From: Yponomeuta sedellus
Taxonomy: Eukaryota; Arthropoda; Insecta; Lepidoptera; Yponomeutidae
NCBI GenBank assembly: GCA_934045075.1
Contig: OW203726.1
Span: 17,857,988-17,921,987 of the forward strand
Direction of reading: 5' to 3'
Length of the DNA stretch: 64,000 nucleotides
In this document: piece by piece, positions 12,691 through 23,158 of the stretch
Position numbering within the stretch: position 1 is the first letter of the stretch
Layout: each line of letters begins with the position of its first letter
Position numbers and translations under genes: made by a program
The notes under the pieces: generated by a model
Told to the model about the DNA's origin: nothing
Seen by the model: only the letters and a program-made list of their open reading frames with translations
Databases searched by the model: none

Positions 12691-13419
12691 TGTCAATTGT
12701 GTTTGTGAAGACGTCATGGGATTGAAACTAGACTTTTTAAGGCGCTTCGCGGTGCTAACTAACCTTTGGAAGAAAATTATACACTATCTTCTTTTATAAC
12801 GCGCTTGGAGAAAAGGTGAACAGCATAAATCTTAATAGATATTGTAGCTAGGTTTAAATTCAAGAATTTAGGTGATCTTGGAGCCACCTAAATTCTTGAA
12901 CAAAAACCTAGCCGTTATGCCAAAAACGGCCGTTTTAAGCGGAAATCGATAAAAGTCCTCGGTTGTTGATCCAAGGTTTTAGGTTCTGAATAGTCGTCAA
13001 GTTGTTAAGATTTATGATATTTACTTTTTTTAAAAGAGTAAAAGAGTACAAATCATAATTTTTATTTGTTTAGGTTAAAAGTTTCCCTTTTTGCTTTGTA
13101 ACTTTCAATTATTCTTTTTATCTAAATTTTTGAATGCTGTAGCATTCTGTAACAGAATCGTCACCTAGAATTGTACCCCCGAGTTAGCCACTTTAATGCA
13201 TGTACCAGTGACGTATTTGGTGATCGCTCTATTATAAAATTAAATACAGTAAAATCAAAGTTATTTATTTACCGATAAGGTTAGAAGTGTTAAACTGAAT
13301 CTAATGAGGACACACAAAATTAATATTTATTCCATTGGTTAACACCGTGTAGCGCCTTAAATTTACATTCTTAGATTTTTTATACTATTTGCTGAGGCTA
13401 TTAATATTCACGAATTATT

Positions 13420-13609
13420 ATAATGAGCCGTTTTCAGCACAAATTCACAAAGCAATAAATGGGGTTCAGGCGTGGCCATAGAAGAACCGGGATACGGCTG
13501 TCAAAATTAATCTGTATTTTGACAGACGTGTCCCTGTTCTTGTATGTGCACGTCTATAAGCGCCATCTATGAAGTGCTTTGTGAATTTGTGCTGAAACGG
13601 CTCATAATT
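13420..13609. mobile_element. MITE with about 40-bp terminal inverted repeats
   Basis: The left end AATGAGCCGTTTTCAGCACA, continuing AATTCACAAAGC, is repeated as the reverse complement at 13570-13609. The 190-bp size and lack of coding sequence fit a non-autonomous DNA transposon. It sits in the GAK-RNF41 intergenic region. Confidence 0.7.
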
Positions 13610-14177
13610 TGGGAAAAGTAGACCTTGATAAGCTGGTAATACCTACAATAATAGACAACTCGTTTGTCTTTGACTTTGTCTCTGGTTAATGGTTATTCAC
13701 AGATTAGAGTCGTTCTGTGACGTTTTGAAAAGTATGTCAAAAGTAATTAAAAAAAAGTTACATTTAATTTAGCGTGGTTCCGTAGCATTTTCTTTTTTCT
13801 TTATTGAATCTTTTGTTTTTATTCAATTTAATCAGAACATATGTCAAAAACAGTATAACAAAATCGTAGTGTCACTGAAACCTGAAACCACTTTACTTTC
13901 ATATTTGTTACAAGACTACTTGAATTTTTCTTTATACATTTGTGTGATATAAGTACCTATGTAATGTGGTTTTAAAACAACCAACCTTTTCTAAATACGG
14001 TACCCTGAGAACTGTCAAATCGGTCAAATCAAAAGCGAGTTGGGTTGAATGAAAGTCCACCCCTAATAATTTGTTTATTTCAAAATAATCGTGCTTTGGA
14101 TAGCAATCAGACATACAAATCTATTTTCGATCAGCGCAGAAAAACAGCACTCAAACTGATGTTGATTTTATATAAAC

Positions 14178-14267
14178 ATGGGCTATGAAATCAAAAGATT
14201 TCAAGGTGACGTAGACGAAGAACTCATATGCCCTATTTGTTCCGGGGTGCTCGAAGACCCTTTGCAG
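14178..14267 (+). CDS. RNF41: RNF41 exon 1 (start codon, first RING cysteines)
   Basis: 30 codons, MGYEIKRFQGDVDEELICPI to GVLEDPLQ, ending in phase 0 before GTTTGT. Reading through the donor would give a false 81-residue ORF. MGYDxxRF is the conserved NRDP1 N-terminus. Confidence 0.95.
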
Positions 14268-17200
14268 GTTTGTGCGTTTTCCTTGGTTTTCTACGTTATT
14301 AGGAACTTAGACTGCATCATCCACGTAAATTATTGTTTTTGTGCCAGGCTCCTACCTGCGAGCATGCGTTTTGTCGCGCCTGCATCACCGAGTGGATCAG
14401 TCGACAGCCAACTTGCCCGGTAGACCGCCAGGCCGTCACCGCCACCCAACTGAGACCAGTTCCGCGGATCCTGAGAAACCTTCTCTCAAGGTATTGAATT
14501 TATGCTACTGCTAGGATTATCATTATCATAAAGCGAGGAATGGTTTGTGTACTCTTTGTCAGTCACTTAGTATGTAAGTACGAATTCATGTGATACTTTA
14601 TAGTCACAATCCATTTATAATGCAGTAAAAATTAGAAAATAATTTTCTATTTACATAATGTTGAGTGGCTAAGCCAAAGTTTGAGGGGCCTTTCTCTACA
14701 TTAATTAGAAGCAGGTCCACTGAATTAAGTAATAGAATAATACCAAGAAGCTCCTTAATTATACAATACTAACAATTTAATTATTCTAGTTTTAGTGTAT
14801 AAAAATGAAAAGTGTGTTTTAAATTAAAATTGAAAAATGTTTATTTATCACACACAGATTTGAGACCATGTAAATAAAATAAATAAAAAACATGTAAATA
14901 CTATGACAAAAATTAGAGACAGATAATGTAACAAAAAGTAAAGGGCTCAGCTTAGTGCTGATCCCTGTCCTATTTTAAAACTATAATTTTATTTGATACA
15001 AATACTTGTATTCACTCATGGCTCCATCATCAGATCTGATTGATGATATGAAATTATTGCAATATCAACTGAATTACAAACTGAATAAACTGAATTACAT
15101 ACACAATTTGTAACCTGAATGTTGATAATACTTAGTATGTCAGTTAATTACAAGATGTGCTAAAAAAGTGTGTTTTAAGGAAGGTTGCAATGGCTGTTAG
15201 ATTAATTTTATGCTTCTATAAATCATATACAATGTTTCTGAGTTTGGTTTAGTTATGTATGATAGTTATGTTTATTCGAGTGAAACTGGTCACTGAAAAT
15301 CTCAGCATCCACAAAGTTTCCAGATAGCAGAATCACATTACATTTAAATAATACAAAACTACATTTAATTTTCATCAATGCAACGTTGGGGCCCGCTAGC
15401 TGTTTTGTAATTGGTTATACAACAAATAATAACTTCGCTGTTTACATTATTAGCAGAGTCATTGTGTATGTGTTGGGTGGTTTTTATAACAGGCTAGGCA
15501 GCATTGTGAACAGGTTATCATTTAACAATAGCACTTGTACATAGGCGTCTACTGTAAAAAATGGTGTATCTGAAAACCTTCATTTATGAGAGAAAATTAT
15601 GGTTGACATATACTATAGGTATCCTTCTATCTATGTTACAACTTTTACCAAGAAAAACTTCGCAATTATATAAAAATGACCTGACAATTTTCTATTTTAT
15701 AATGGAAAATTGTCAGGTGTTTTAAAGTTTTGCATTCAGACACAGTCAGTTGTAATTGATTTTATAGTGCACAATCAATATAGCGGATGACAAACATTAG
15801 GACATATTTATTTGTAAATAACACTTATGCAGATTGAATACTGATTTTGAAATATTCAATGAGGACCAGAGGTTTTGTACAGATCTTGTAGAGTTGTTAC
15901 GAGATCTGTAAAAAAATTAAATTATGTAATGAATAATCAGCATTTAATATAATTGGGCTACCTCATTGGTCTAGTGGCGCTCCTTCTGATTACTATGTCG
16001 GAGGGTGTGGGTTTGATTGTCACTGGAGGTTGACATACATTTGTACAGATGGCCTCAGTCTGGGTGTATTTCCATATTTGTGATGACTGCCTGGTTACCG
16101 TAGCACAGGGTATTCTAGTTTGGGACCAGGGCAAGTGATAGTGTTAAGGGGAAGTTATTATTATTAATTATTACAAGATAATGAGCTATAAATCTGTGTG
16201 CATGAATTATGTTTTCCTTCACCGTTAGCGTGTAGTATTGAATCGACTTTAATACTATTACAAATTCACAAATGTACGTAACTTTGAAATTAAACACTTT
16301 CATATGACTTTGTTTAATTTCGCGCACTGGCGATCGAATCTGGGTCTCTCGCATGCGATTCCATTGTTCTACCCACTGAGCATCCACCCCTCAATTATGT
16401 AGTCGAAACATTAGTTATTTATTACTGACCTATTTATTATATTTTGTTCCCAGACTGTGTACAAGTTGTGATAACCAACCGCACGGCTGCACCTCCATAT
16501 TGAAGCTGGATTCCCTAGCATCACATTTGGTTGAATGTAAGTTATAATTTTAAATGAGATTAAACACACTTTTAGACAGAATGAAAAACACTTAATTGTG
16601 CACGAAAATGGAGATTGTACAGGAGTCCAGACTATGGTCAAATCCAATGGTTTTCTGGCCACAATAGCAATCAGCTGAATTAGTTTTCTTAATTTATGTG
16701 TAAAGATTACTTAAGAAAGTTTTATTGTTGGAAATGGTTTCAAGTTATGCAATGATGATCCAGTTTCGCTACATAATTGTTAAAACCGTAAAGTTACTGC
16801 ATTTCCCGCTACCCTACCTGTTTCAATTATCTGCAATTAAGGAGTGTTTTACGTTATCATGTGTTTATAAAATTACTTAAAAAAAAATAATACTTAAAAA
16901 AATACTTAAAACTTTTAAAAAAATACGTGATTTAGAAATAAAAAATGCATTTATTCAAACCTGAGGCCTAAGTATGCACTCCAATCCCTGTCATTTGACA
17001 GATAATTGGAATCGTTCAGGATGAATTACGCGCACCAAGCGCGTAATTCATGGGGCTTATCGGAACCACCCCTGAATTTGCAGGCGAGTTTAACCCGAAG
17101 AGGCCTATGCCCTGCGAGGCGGGCTGCGGCCTCGTCATACCCAAGGACGAGCTCGCCGAGCACAACTGCGTGCGAGAACTGCGCGCCCTCATAGCCTCAC

Positions 17201-20200
17201 AGCAAGGCAAGCTCACGGAGTACCAGCATGAGTTAGCTGAGCAGAGGTTGACCATCAATGAACACAAACGAGAGCTGGCTCTACTCAAGGTGAGACTTTC
17301 TTTGGTATATGAGGGACAGCCCAGAGACCTAAGATAATGCAAAGACTGAGCAGCGGTTGACGATCAATGAACACAAACGCGAGCTAGCTCTACTCAAGGT
17401 AAGATTTTCTTTGGTACATGACGGACAGACTAGTGACCTAAGATAATGAAAAGACTGAGCAGAGGTTGATCATCAATGAACATAAACGAGAGCTAGCTCT
17501 ACTCAAGGTAAGACTTTCTTTGGTACGTGAAGAACAGACTAGTGACCTAAAATAATGAAAAGACTAAGCAGAGGTTGACCATCAATGAACACAAAAGTGA
17601 GCTTTTTGACATTTTTATTAATATTTAGTTAATATTTTTCCATCGCAAATGAAAAGGCTGATATCTAATTACATGTTTTATCGATTGTCTCCCCCCTGCT
17701 GACAAATGAGAAACAGACTTCCAATTTGTCCCGTCTAGTCAGCCTCCAAAGGGAACAGAAGCTACGAATCGTCACCCGGATGATAACCGGGAAGACAATT
17801 CCCAGCTGTCACCCCGGGGGACAGGGCTAGAGGGGACTAATGGGGACAATCGCCATGGACCCCCTCAACAAGTGATCCTGTGATTGTGATACTAAATGCC
17901 TGTGATTGGCATTTAGGGTTGTTAATGGCGATCATGAAATGTTATTAGGTTTACGTATGGCAACTGATGTATTTGGTTTAAGATGACGTGAGAAAAGATG
18001 GTCAGAGTGGAGTTTTTTTCCTCCACTACAATACGGCCCGAAGGAAGCGGCTTACAACTTACATTTTACATTGATTAGCAAACAGTATGTAAATTCTTTA
18101 CGTTAAAATAAATTGATTTGAATTTCCGTGCCATGCTGGGCATATCGCTTGTGGACCGCGTACCCAACATAGAAATTCGTCGAAGAACCAAGGTCTAAGA
18201 CGTTGGTAAGCGGATCACAGAGTTAAAGTGGAGACGGGCGGGGGACACTTGGCTAGAAGGGAAGACGGCCGGTGGACCAGGGCAGTATCGGAGCGGTGGC
18301 CAAGGGAGGGAAGTAGGTTGGTACCGACACGATGGTCAGACGACATCGTGAAGGTTGCGGGTCAGAGATGGATCAGATTAGCACAGGACCGTGAGGAATG
18401 GCGCAATAAAACGGAGGCCTATGCCCAGCAGTGGGTTGATGTGGGTTGATTATAGTATAGGAGGTAAAACAAACGTTGTGGTTACCTATAGGTACAACTG
18501 CACAGTACTTTGCTTTTACAATTATTTGTTACTCTGTAATCAATTATTTTTTACTCTGTAATATTTGTATAATACTTGTTGGTGATCCTTAAGACAATAA
18601 AAATAAACTTATAATAATAAACATTACTTAAATAGAAAGAGTCGCACACACACACACCTAGGCAAGAATGATTTACACTCTATTTATTCTTACTTGTCCA
18701 ATTTAGTAAACAAGATTCTAACCTTAAAATTGAGATTAGATGCCTAAACTAGACATTTTCTCGCAAATTCATGAACTATGTTCATGAAATTGGCAGCGTG
18801 TTATCTAAAAGAGTGTTCCAAGTTACTTCATTTATGGAAATATGGCAGTTTTGGACTAAAAAGTCACTGTTTAAGGGTAGAATCTTGTTTACTAAATTGG
18901 ACGAGTAAGAATAAATAGATTGTACCTATAATCCGGCTGGTGCGCGGGAGGTACAATAGATAGAATCTGAATTTGAATCGTCCTGTTTCAGGAGTTCATG
19001 CGCGCGATGCGCGTCTCGAATCCGACGATGCGCGCGCTCGCCGAGCAGATGGAGCGCGAGGAGGTGGCGCGCTGGGCGGGCTCGCTGGCGCGCGCGCGCG
19101 TCACGCGCTGGGGCGGCATGATCTCCACGCCCGACGATGTCTTGCAGGTATTAAACATTGTGCTCCGATCAGACACTGCCGATCAATGTCTAAGTAGTAA
19201 TTATTAAAACAATTTTTATACGGATTTATGCTCGTTTATTACATTTTTTACAATTTTCCAACGTTTCGGCACCTTTTCAGGTGCCGTGGTCCCGGATGAC
19301 TGAGGTGTCTAAGTAGTATTAAGTCTATACTATTTTTTATTTTAATGCACTAACCCGTGCTAAGGACAATTTTAAAAACCTATTTACACCTAACCTATTT
19401 ACCTAATGTGTACGTAACACAGAGAATAGTGTAAATTTCACTGATGCCGGTGAGTCGCCCATTAGCTCAGTTGGAAAGAGCGCTGGCACGGATAGCCAGA
19501 GGTCGCGGGTTCGAATCCCGGCATGGGTGGAATTTTTAGCCTCTAAATAGGTTTTTGAAATAGTATTAAGTCTATTGACGACCTCTGTGGCGTAGCGGTA
19601 GCGCGTCTGCCTACCATGCAAGAGGTTCCTGGTTCGAATCCCGCCTGGGGACAAAAAAAAAAGCCCAGGTCTTGGATGTTTACATGTTTGTGATGTCGTT
19701 GTTTGTGGTTCCCACGACACAGGGTATCCTAGTGTGGGGCCAGAAGCAATGTATGTGCCTGTATGTAAAATGTTAATATGTTATGTTATTGTACAATAGT
19801 TATGTACTTGGTGCAATAAAGAATATTATCTCCTCTGATACTATAATACAAAGATTACAAAACTGAAAACCAAACTCTTATGACAAACATTACGCATAGG
19901 CCAAAAATAAAAAAATAAATAGTTTTATTACGATACAGGTCTTGTATGGACACCTGTATCATAATATAACTTTTTAATCATAACGATACACCTATACAAC
20001 CTCCAGCTGGGCCAAGAAGGTTGACTTCTACTTTTAAAAAAAGGTTTCAATGAACGAGTCCGCGGCGACGCAACACACATGCGCAATAATCGATGATTGC
20101 GCCTTAGCGCCAACATTTTACATTTAAAATCTTTTCAATATTTAAACAAAGTTTGCTTCTGTTTAATATTATTTTATGTATTATACCTCCCTACTAGTAT

Positions 20201-23158
20201 GGGAGTAGGTAAAGTAGTGTATGACACTGTACATAACTTGGTCTTATAACACTCGTGTGATACTATAAAAAATCTTGCCTACGGCTAGTTTTTTTAAAAC
20301 AAACTCGTGTTATAAGAACCATTATGCAACAGTATTATAAACTACTATTAGTAATTGTAATATTATTATCGGTATTCTTATTTATTGATAATACATGTTA
20401 TATATCAACCGTTGTATGTCCCCACTGCTGGGGCACGGGTCTCTTCCTGAATCGCAGGAAGGTTAGGCCATACTCCACCACCGGGGCCAAGTCCTGTTTG
20501 GTGGAGGATTGTAAGACACCTGCGGACCTTACTGTCAGAAGTTATCATGCCGCCCATAAGGCCTCTGACATGGCTTAACGACTGCCGTTACATGTTATAT
20601 GTTTATTACAATTTTAATTTTTTATTTTGATGCCCTCCGGCACTGCCACTTTGGCAGGCCGCCCTGGCAGGGTCGCTATGTAATATGGCTATCAGTGGTT
20701 TTGGGCTGTGATTGAAACGGTGTCTATATTGGTTAACGGTTTGTATTGTACTCTTTAGAAGAGAGCATGTGGTAGTTAGCCAGTGTCGGCTAGGTCTACC
20801 TCACGATGGGCTGGTTGAGAGAGCGGAATGGGAGGTGAAGTGAATGGACTTACTTGGTGATGGTGGATGATGGCTCGCTTTAGCTGTTGGGCAGATGATG
20901 AGCGGTGATGGATGAGCTGATGCGTCCAGCGTACGGAGAACACTCCTGCACTGTTCACTTATAGTCTAATATTGTCAATATATTGTTCTTTGATCTGATA
21001 AAGTTTCTTGGTCACCAAATGTCTATCACTTCACGAGAATTCGAGCACTTATCACGCGCGTATGTCACCGTGCGAATGTGTGTGCAGATGGCTGGATAAA
21101 TTAGTAGCGAGCGGCCGGCACGAGCGACGGCACCGGGGCGACCAGAGTAATGAGTGAATGACCACAGATTCATGATTACGTCGCGTCGATTCTCGCGCGA
21201 ACAGCAAGTTACCTTACACTTATATAACTATGAATGTGTGGGTGTCACCACACTACATAATAATAATGTTAAAAGTCTTAAATGTCGTACTTAGGTCGGT
21301 TACGAAACTTCGAAGTTACTTTGTTCACCTTTTCCAATACTAATGGAGCGTGTCCCCCCAACAGATGATGATCAAGCGAAGTCTCTCCGAGTCAGGGTGT
21401 CCACCTCACATCATCGACGACCTGATGGAGAACTGCCACGAGCGGCGGTGGCCGCCGGGTCTCTCCTCCTTGGAGACTAGACAGAATAATAGAAGGTACG
21501 CACTAATAGGGCTCAGAGAATCAGCAAGCTGAAGTGGCAGTGGGCTGGCCATATCTCGCGAAGAACCGACAACCGTTGGAGAAAACGTGTTCTTGAGTGG
21601 AGACCGCGACTCGGCAAACGTAGTGTAGGACGCCCTCCGACCAGGTGGGATGACGATCTGCGAAAGATTGCCAGCAGATGCTGGATGCGGCAAGCTGAAG
21701 ACAGGGCGCTATGGCGCTCATTAGGGGAGGGTTATGTCCAGCAGTGGACTACATAATATCGCCTGAATAAGAAGAAGAAGAATAGGGCCTTGACGACCTT
21801 CTTGGCGTAGCGGTAGCGCATCTGCCTATCATGCAAGAGGTTCCGGGTTCGAACCCCGGCTGGGGACAAAAGAAAAACCCCAGGTCTTGGATGTTTACAT
21901 GTTTATGATCTCGTTGTTTCTGGTTCCCACGACACAGGGTATCCTAGTGTGGGGCCAGAAGCAATGTATGTGTCTGTATGTAAATGTTATGTTAATGTTA
22001 TGTATACTTATTTGAATCGACCCCCGTGATGGAGTGTGGCCTAACCATCCTGCAACGCAGGAAGATGTCCACACTGCTCCGTGTCCCAGCAGTGGGGACA
22101 TAGAAAGGGTTGATATCAAAATTGGAATTCAATAATAGTAGTAATAAAACATGGAGTTTTGCACTAAACGTTATTACGACACAGTTTCGTAAGAAATTGA
22201 GACAAAATTACACTACGTAATACAGAGAGTATTGTAAAGAGCTTCGAAATTTCACTGATACCGGTGAGTTGCCCATTAGCTCAGTTGGGAGAGTGATGTG
22301 TTCATTCAGCGGGAGGCGGCGGTGGGTTGGGCTATTCTGCGCCACCGGGCAATTCTGTCTTATAAAAGTGTAGTACTGTAACGCCATGGTGTCGTCTTTC
22401 AGTTAGTAGTGCCTGCGACGAAAGTGAGACACAAAAAATTTAATGTCAAATAAAATTTGGTATATTAGTTTGGTAGGATTTATTGTTTTACGACGTATGC
22501 AATAATAATTAGTTAATAATTATTAATAGTTTATAATTGGGCTATTAGCTAAGTAAATAAATAGCACCTAAATGTTAGCTAATACAGCTATATGTTTCGT
22601 ATACAATATACAAGTTCGTGGCCTAGTGGAACCGAGTGATTGGAATCAATCACTTGGGTTAAGCAACAACATGCGCGGTCAGGTGCTGAATGGGTGACCA
22701 TCTAGTCACTACCGTTAGTGGCACGTTAAACCGTTGGTGCCGGCTGTCGCTAAGCCGTGTCGGAGGCCTTATGGGTAGCATGATAAATTTTGACAGTAAT
22801 GGCCAGTAAGACTGCTAGCTGTGAAGGAAAACATCGTGAGGAAACCTGAGTGTCTGAGGTGTTCACATACCTCGGCGCCGGCAATTGCTAATCCGCGGTG
22901 GGCGTGGGTGTTTATTAAGCTTATACTCTTTCTCCGAGACAAAACCTGTGCTCTACGATAGCTTTTTCTTTAAAGTAGGATATGCAGGCCCTGATGTTAA
23001 TCGTCTCCTCCCTTTCCAGGTTATACGAGAAGTACGTGTGCAAACGCGTCCCCGGCAAGCAGGCGGTGTTGGTTCTCCAATGTGACAATGCTCACGTAGA
23101 CGACCACATGATGGTCGAGCCCGGTCTCGTCATGATCTTCGCGCACGGGATCGAGTAG
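14178..23158 (+). CDS. RNF41: E3 ubiquitin-protein ligase NRDP1 (RNF41), complete, seven exons
   Basis: Exons 14178-14267, 14348-14490, 16454-16536, 17084-17289, 18992-19147, 21365-21495 and 23020-23158 join in phase to 315 residues plus TAG; the human protein is 317. The RING is the unusual C3HC3D type of this family: C18, C21, C34, H36, C39, C42, C53 and D56. A second zinc-binding segment follows (SCDNQPHGCTSILKLDSLAS, then PCEAGCGLVIPKDELAEHNC). Next come a coiled coil (residues about 120-150) and the C-terminal substrate-binding domain (ARVTRWGGMISTPDDVLQ, RVPGKQAVLV, EPGLVMIFAHGIE). NRDP1 ubiquitinates receptors such as ErbB3 and other partners. I infer a single-copy conserved gene. Introns hold SINEs, a MITE and RTE fragments. 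Confidence 0.95.
14348..14490 (+). CDS. RNF41: RNF41 exon 2 (rest of RING)
   Basis: 143 nt after a GCCAG acceptor. Encodes APTCEHAFCRACITEWISRQ, PTCPVDRQ and PRILRNLLSR, ending in phase 2 at GTATTG. The intron before it is only 80 bp. Confidence 0.95.
15958..16150 (+). repeat. tRNA-headed SINE, family V (copy 2)
   Basis: The head CTCATTGGTCTAGTGG and the B-box-like segment are followed by GATGGCCTCAGTCTGGGTGT and GTTTGGGACCAGGGCAAGTG. Same family as 398-620. Confidence 0.7.
16195..16390 (-). repeat. tRNA-headed SINE, family S (fragment)
   Basis: Reads on minus as a tRNA-like head (CAGTGGGTAGAACAATGGAA), then AAGTTACGTACATTTGTGAA and ACGGTGAAGGAAAACATAAT. The longer copy is at 35690-36083. 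Confidence 0.6.
16454..16536 (+). CDS. RNF41: RNF41 exon 3 (zinc-binding segment)
   Basis: 83 nt encoding LCTSCDNQPHGCTSILKLDS and LASHLVE, flanked by a TTCCCAG acceptor and a GTAAGTT donor. Phases fit exons 2 and 4. Confidence 0.92.
17084..17289 (+). CDS. RNF41: RNF41 exon 4 (second zinc segment and coiled coil)
   Basis: 206 nt from CEFNPKRPMPCEAGCGLV to the coiled coil ending RLTINEHKRELALLK, phase 0 at GTGAGA. Its last ~50 bp plus the donor are repeated three more times downstream with a 109-bp period (17242-17600). Confidence 0.93.
17242..17605 (+). repeat. Four 109-bp tandem copies of the RNF41 exon-4 3' end and donor
   Basis: CAGAGG/CAGCGG marks recur at 17242, 17351, 17460 and 17569, an exact 109-bp period. 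Copies 1-3 contain the codons for INEHKRELALLK, a GTAAG/GTGAG donor, and the intronic CTTTCTTTGGTA and AGTGACCTAA. Copy 4 breaks off after CACAAAAGTGAGC. Only copy 1 lies in the open exon frame from its real acceptor; the others lack a pyrimidine-rich acceptor, so I read them as intronic. Confidence 0.85.
18130..18450 (+). mobile_element. RTE-type LINE, 3' coding end, decayed
   Basis: Translates in pieces to MLGISLVDRVPN, a KW-rich GD/RRD segment, GGPGQ, DGQTTS and a PMPSSGLMWV ending, with internal stops and frameshifts. It matches the C-terminal tail of endonuclease-reverse transcriptases common in Lepidoptera, and resembles the better copy at 26697-27030. Confidence 0.7.
18676..18922. mobile_element. 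TA-flanked MITE, family A (copy 1)
   Basis: Terminal inverted repeats start with CTCTATTTATTC and run about 45 bp to AACAAGATTCTA. TA dinucleotides flank both ends. The interior has no ORF. Sister copies are at 26372-26617 and 52075-52345. Confidence 0.8.
18992..19147 (+). CDS. RNF41: RNF41 exon 5 (substrate-binding domain start)
   Basis: 156 nt, phase 0 at both ends, encoding EFMRAMRVSNPTMRALAEQM to RVTRWGGMISTPDDVLQ. Extremely GC- and CpG-rich (runs of CGCGCG) compared with its AT-rich introns. Confidence 0.95.
19206..19300 (-). repeat. LINE 3'-end-like repeat (reverse copy)
   Basis: Reverse complement of the 7180-7262 repeat: TTTATGCTCGTTTATTACAT, CCAACGTTTCGGCACC and AGGTGCCGTGGTC. It starts about 60 bp after RNF41 exon 5. 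Confidence 0.5.
19325..19560 (+). mobile_element. Fold-back element carrying a tRNA-like cloverleaf (copy 1)
   Basis: Left end TTAATGCACTAACCCGTGCT; tRNA-like core at 19454-19529 (GCCCATTAGCTCAGTTGG to GTTCGAATCCCGGC); then AATTTTTAGCCTCTAAATAG, the inverted copy of the inner left end. The acceptor stem GCCCAT pairs with ATGGGT, and the anticodon stem CTGGC pairs with GCCAG. Complete type copy at 62155-62418. Confidence 0.7.
19575..19825 (+). repeat. tRNA-headed SINE, family G (copy 1)
   Basis: Head at 19577-19652 (CTGTGGCGTAGCGGTAGCGC, GGTTCGAATCCCGCCTGGGG), followed by an A-run, CAGGTCTTGGATGTTTACAT and GTATCCTAGTGTGGGGCCAG. The 3' end is TGGTGCAATAAAGAATATT. Copies at 21789-22012, 24312-24514 (minus) and 56322-56412 (minus). 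Confidence 0.8.
20408..20595 (-). repeat. 5S-derived SINE, 3' part
   Basis: Reverse of the 3' half of the 47028-47373 element: TGTCCCCACTGCTGGGGCAC, then GGAAGGTTAGGCCATACTCC and AAGGCCTCTGACATGGCTTA. In RNF41 intron 5. Confidence 0.65.
21365..21495 (+). CDS. RNF41: RNF41 exon 6
   Basis: 131 nt encoding MMIKRSLSESGCPPHIIDDL and ERRWPPGLSSLETRQNNRR, phase 2 at GTACGC. An RTE LINE fragment begins about 20 bp after the donor. Confidence 0.95.
21500..21770 (+). mobile_element. RTE-type LINE, 3' coding end with microsatellite-like tail
   Basis: One frame reads KLKWQWAGHISRRTDNRW, KRSVGRPPTRWDDDLRKIAS and EGYVQQWTT, the typical C-terminal end of lepidopteran RTE polyproteins. It ends in (GAA)n at 21769-21780. 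Inserted directly after RNF41 exon 6, same orientation as the gene. Confidence 0.8.
21789..22012 (+). repeat. tRNA-headed SINE, family G (copy 2)
   Basis: Head CTTGGCGTAGCGGTAGCGCA, B box GGTTCGAACCCCGGC, then the same body as 19575-19825. Abuts a 5S-derived SINE 3' fragment at 22020-22125. Confidence 0.8.
22020..22125 (+). repeat. 5S-derived SINE, 3' end fragment
   Basis: CCCGTGATGGAGTGTGGCCT to AGGGTTGATATCAAA matches the final ~100 bp of the 47028-47373 element. Confidence 0.6.
22225..22310 (+). mobile_element. Fold-back tRNA-like element, truncated copy
   Basis: Has GAGTATTGTAAAGAGCTTCG, AATTTCACTGATACCGGTGA and CCCATTAGCTCAGTTGGGAG, then breaks off inside the D-arm-like part. Truncation partner of 19325-19560. 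Confidence 0.55.
22618..22960 (+). repeat. Chimeric SINE: 5S-like head with a tRNA-SINE body
   Basis: The 5S-like head (22625-22720) has GGGTTAAGCAACAACATGCG and GAATGGGTGACCATCTAG. About 200 bp later the sequence changes to AACATCGTGAGGAAACCTGA and CAATTGCTAATCCGCGGTGG, the body otherwise found behind tRNA-like heads. It ends about 60 bp before RNF41 exon 7. Confidence 0.65.
23020..23158 (+). CDS. RNF41: RNF41 exon 7 (stop codon)
   Basis: 139 nt after CTTTCCAG. Encodes LYEKYVCKRVPGKQAVLVLQ to EPGLVMIFAHGIE and TAG at 23156-23158. The conserved family C-terminus confirms the stop. Confidence 0.95.

Larger units (their letters stand above)
14491..16453 (+). other. RNF41 intron 2, AT-rich with one SINE and a hairpin
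   Basis: No exon seen. Holds a 56-bp hairpin at about 15668-15723 (CCTGACAATTTTC paired with GAAAATTGTCAGG) and a tRNA-headed SINE at 15958-16150. A further SINE end in reverse follows at 16195-16390. Confidence 0.6.

Noticed and set aside
17242..17605. CRISPR-like spaced repeats
   Set aside because: The units are a plain tandem duplication of exon plus intron without unique spacers, in an animal genome.
19454..19652. Two functional-looking tRNA genes
   Set aside because: Both cloverleaf-like segments are the heads or cores of repeats found several times in the window with the same non-tRNA flanks, and stem mismatches vary from copy to copy.
21350..21532. Alternative start of RNF41 at the ATG in exon 6
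   Set aside because: The MMIKRSL codons follow a normal acceptor and match the internal IKRSLVESGCP segment of the family, so this is not a start.
22618..22740. A 5S rRNA gene
   Set aside because: Only the promoter-like middle part resembles 5S; the ends do not pair as a 5S helix and the sequence continues into a SINE body.
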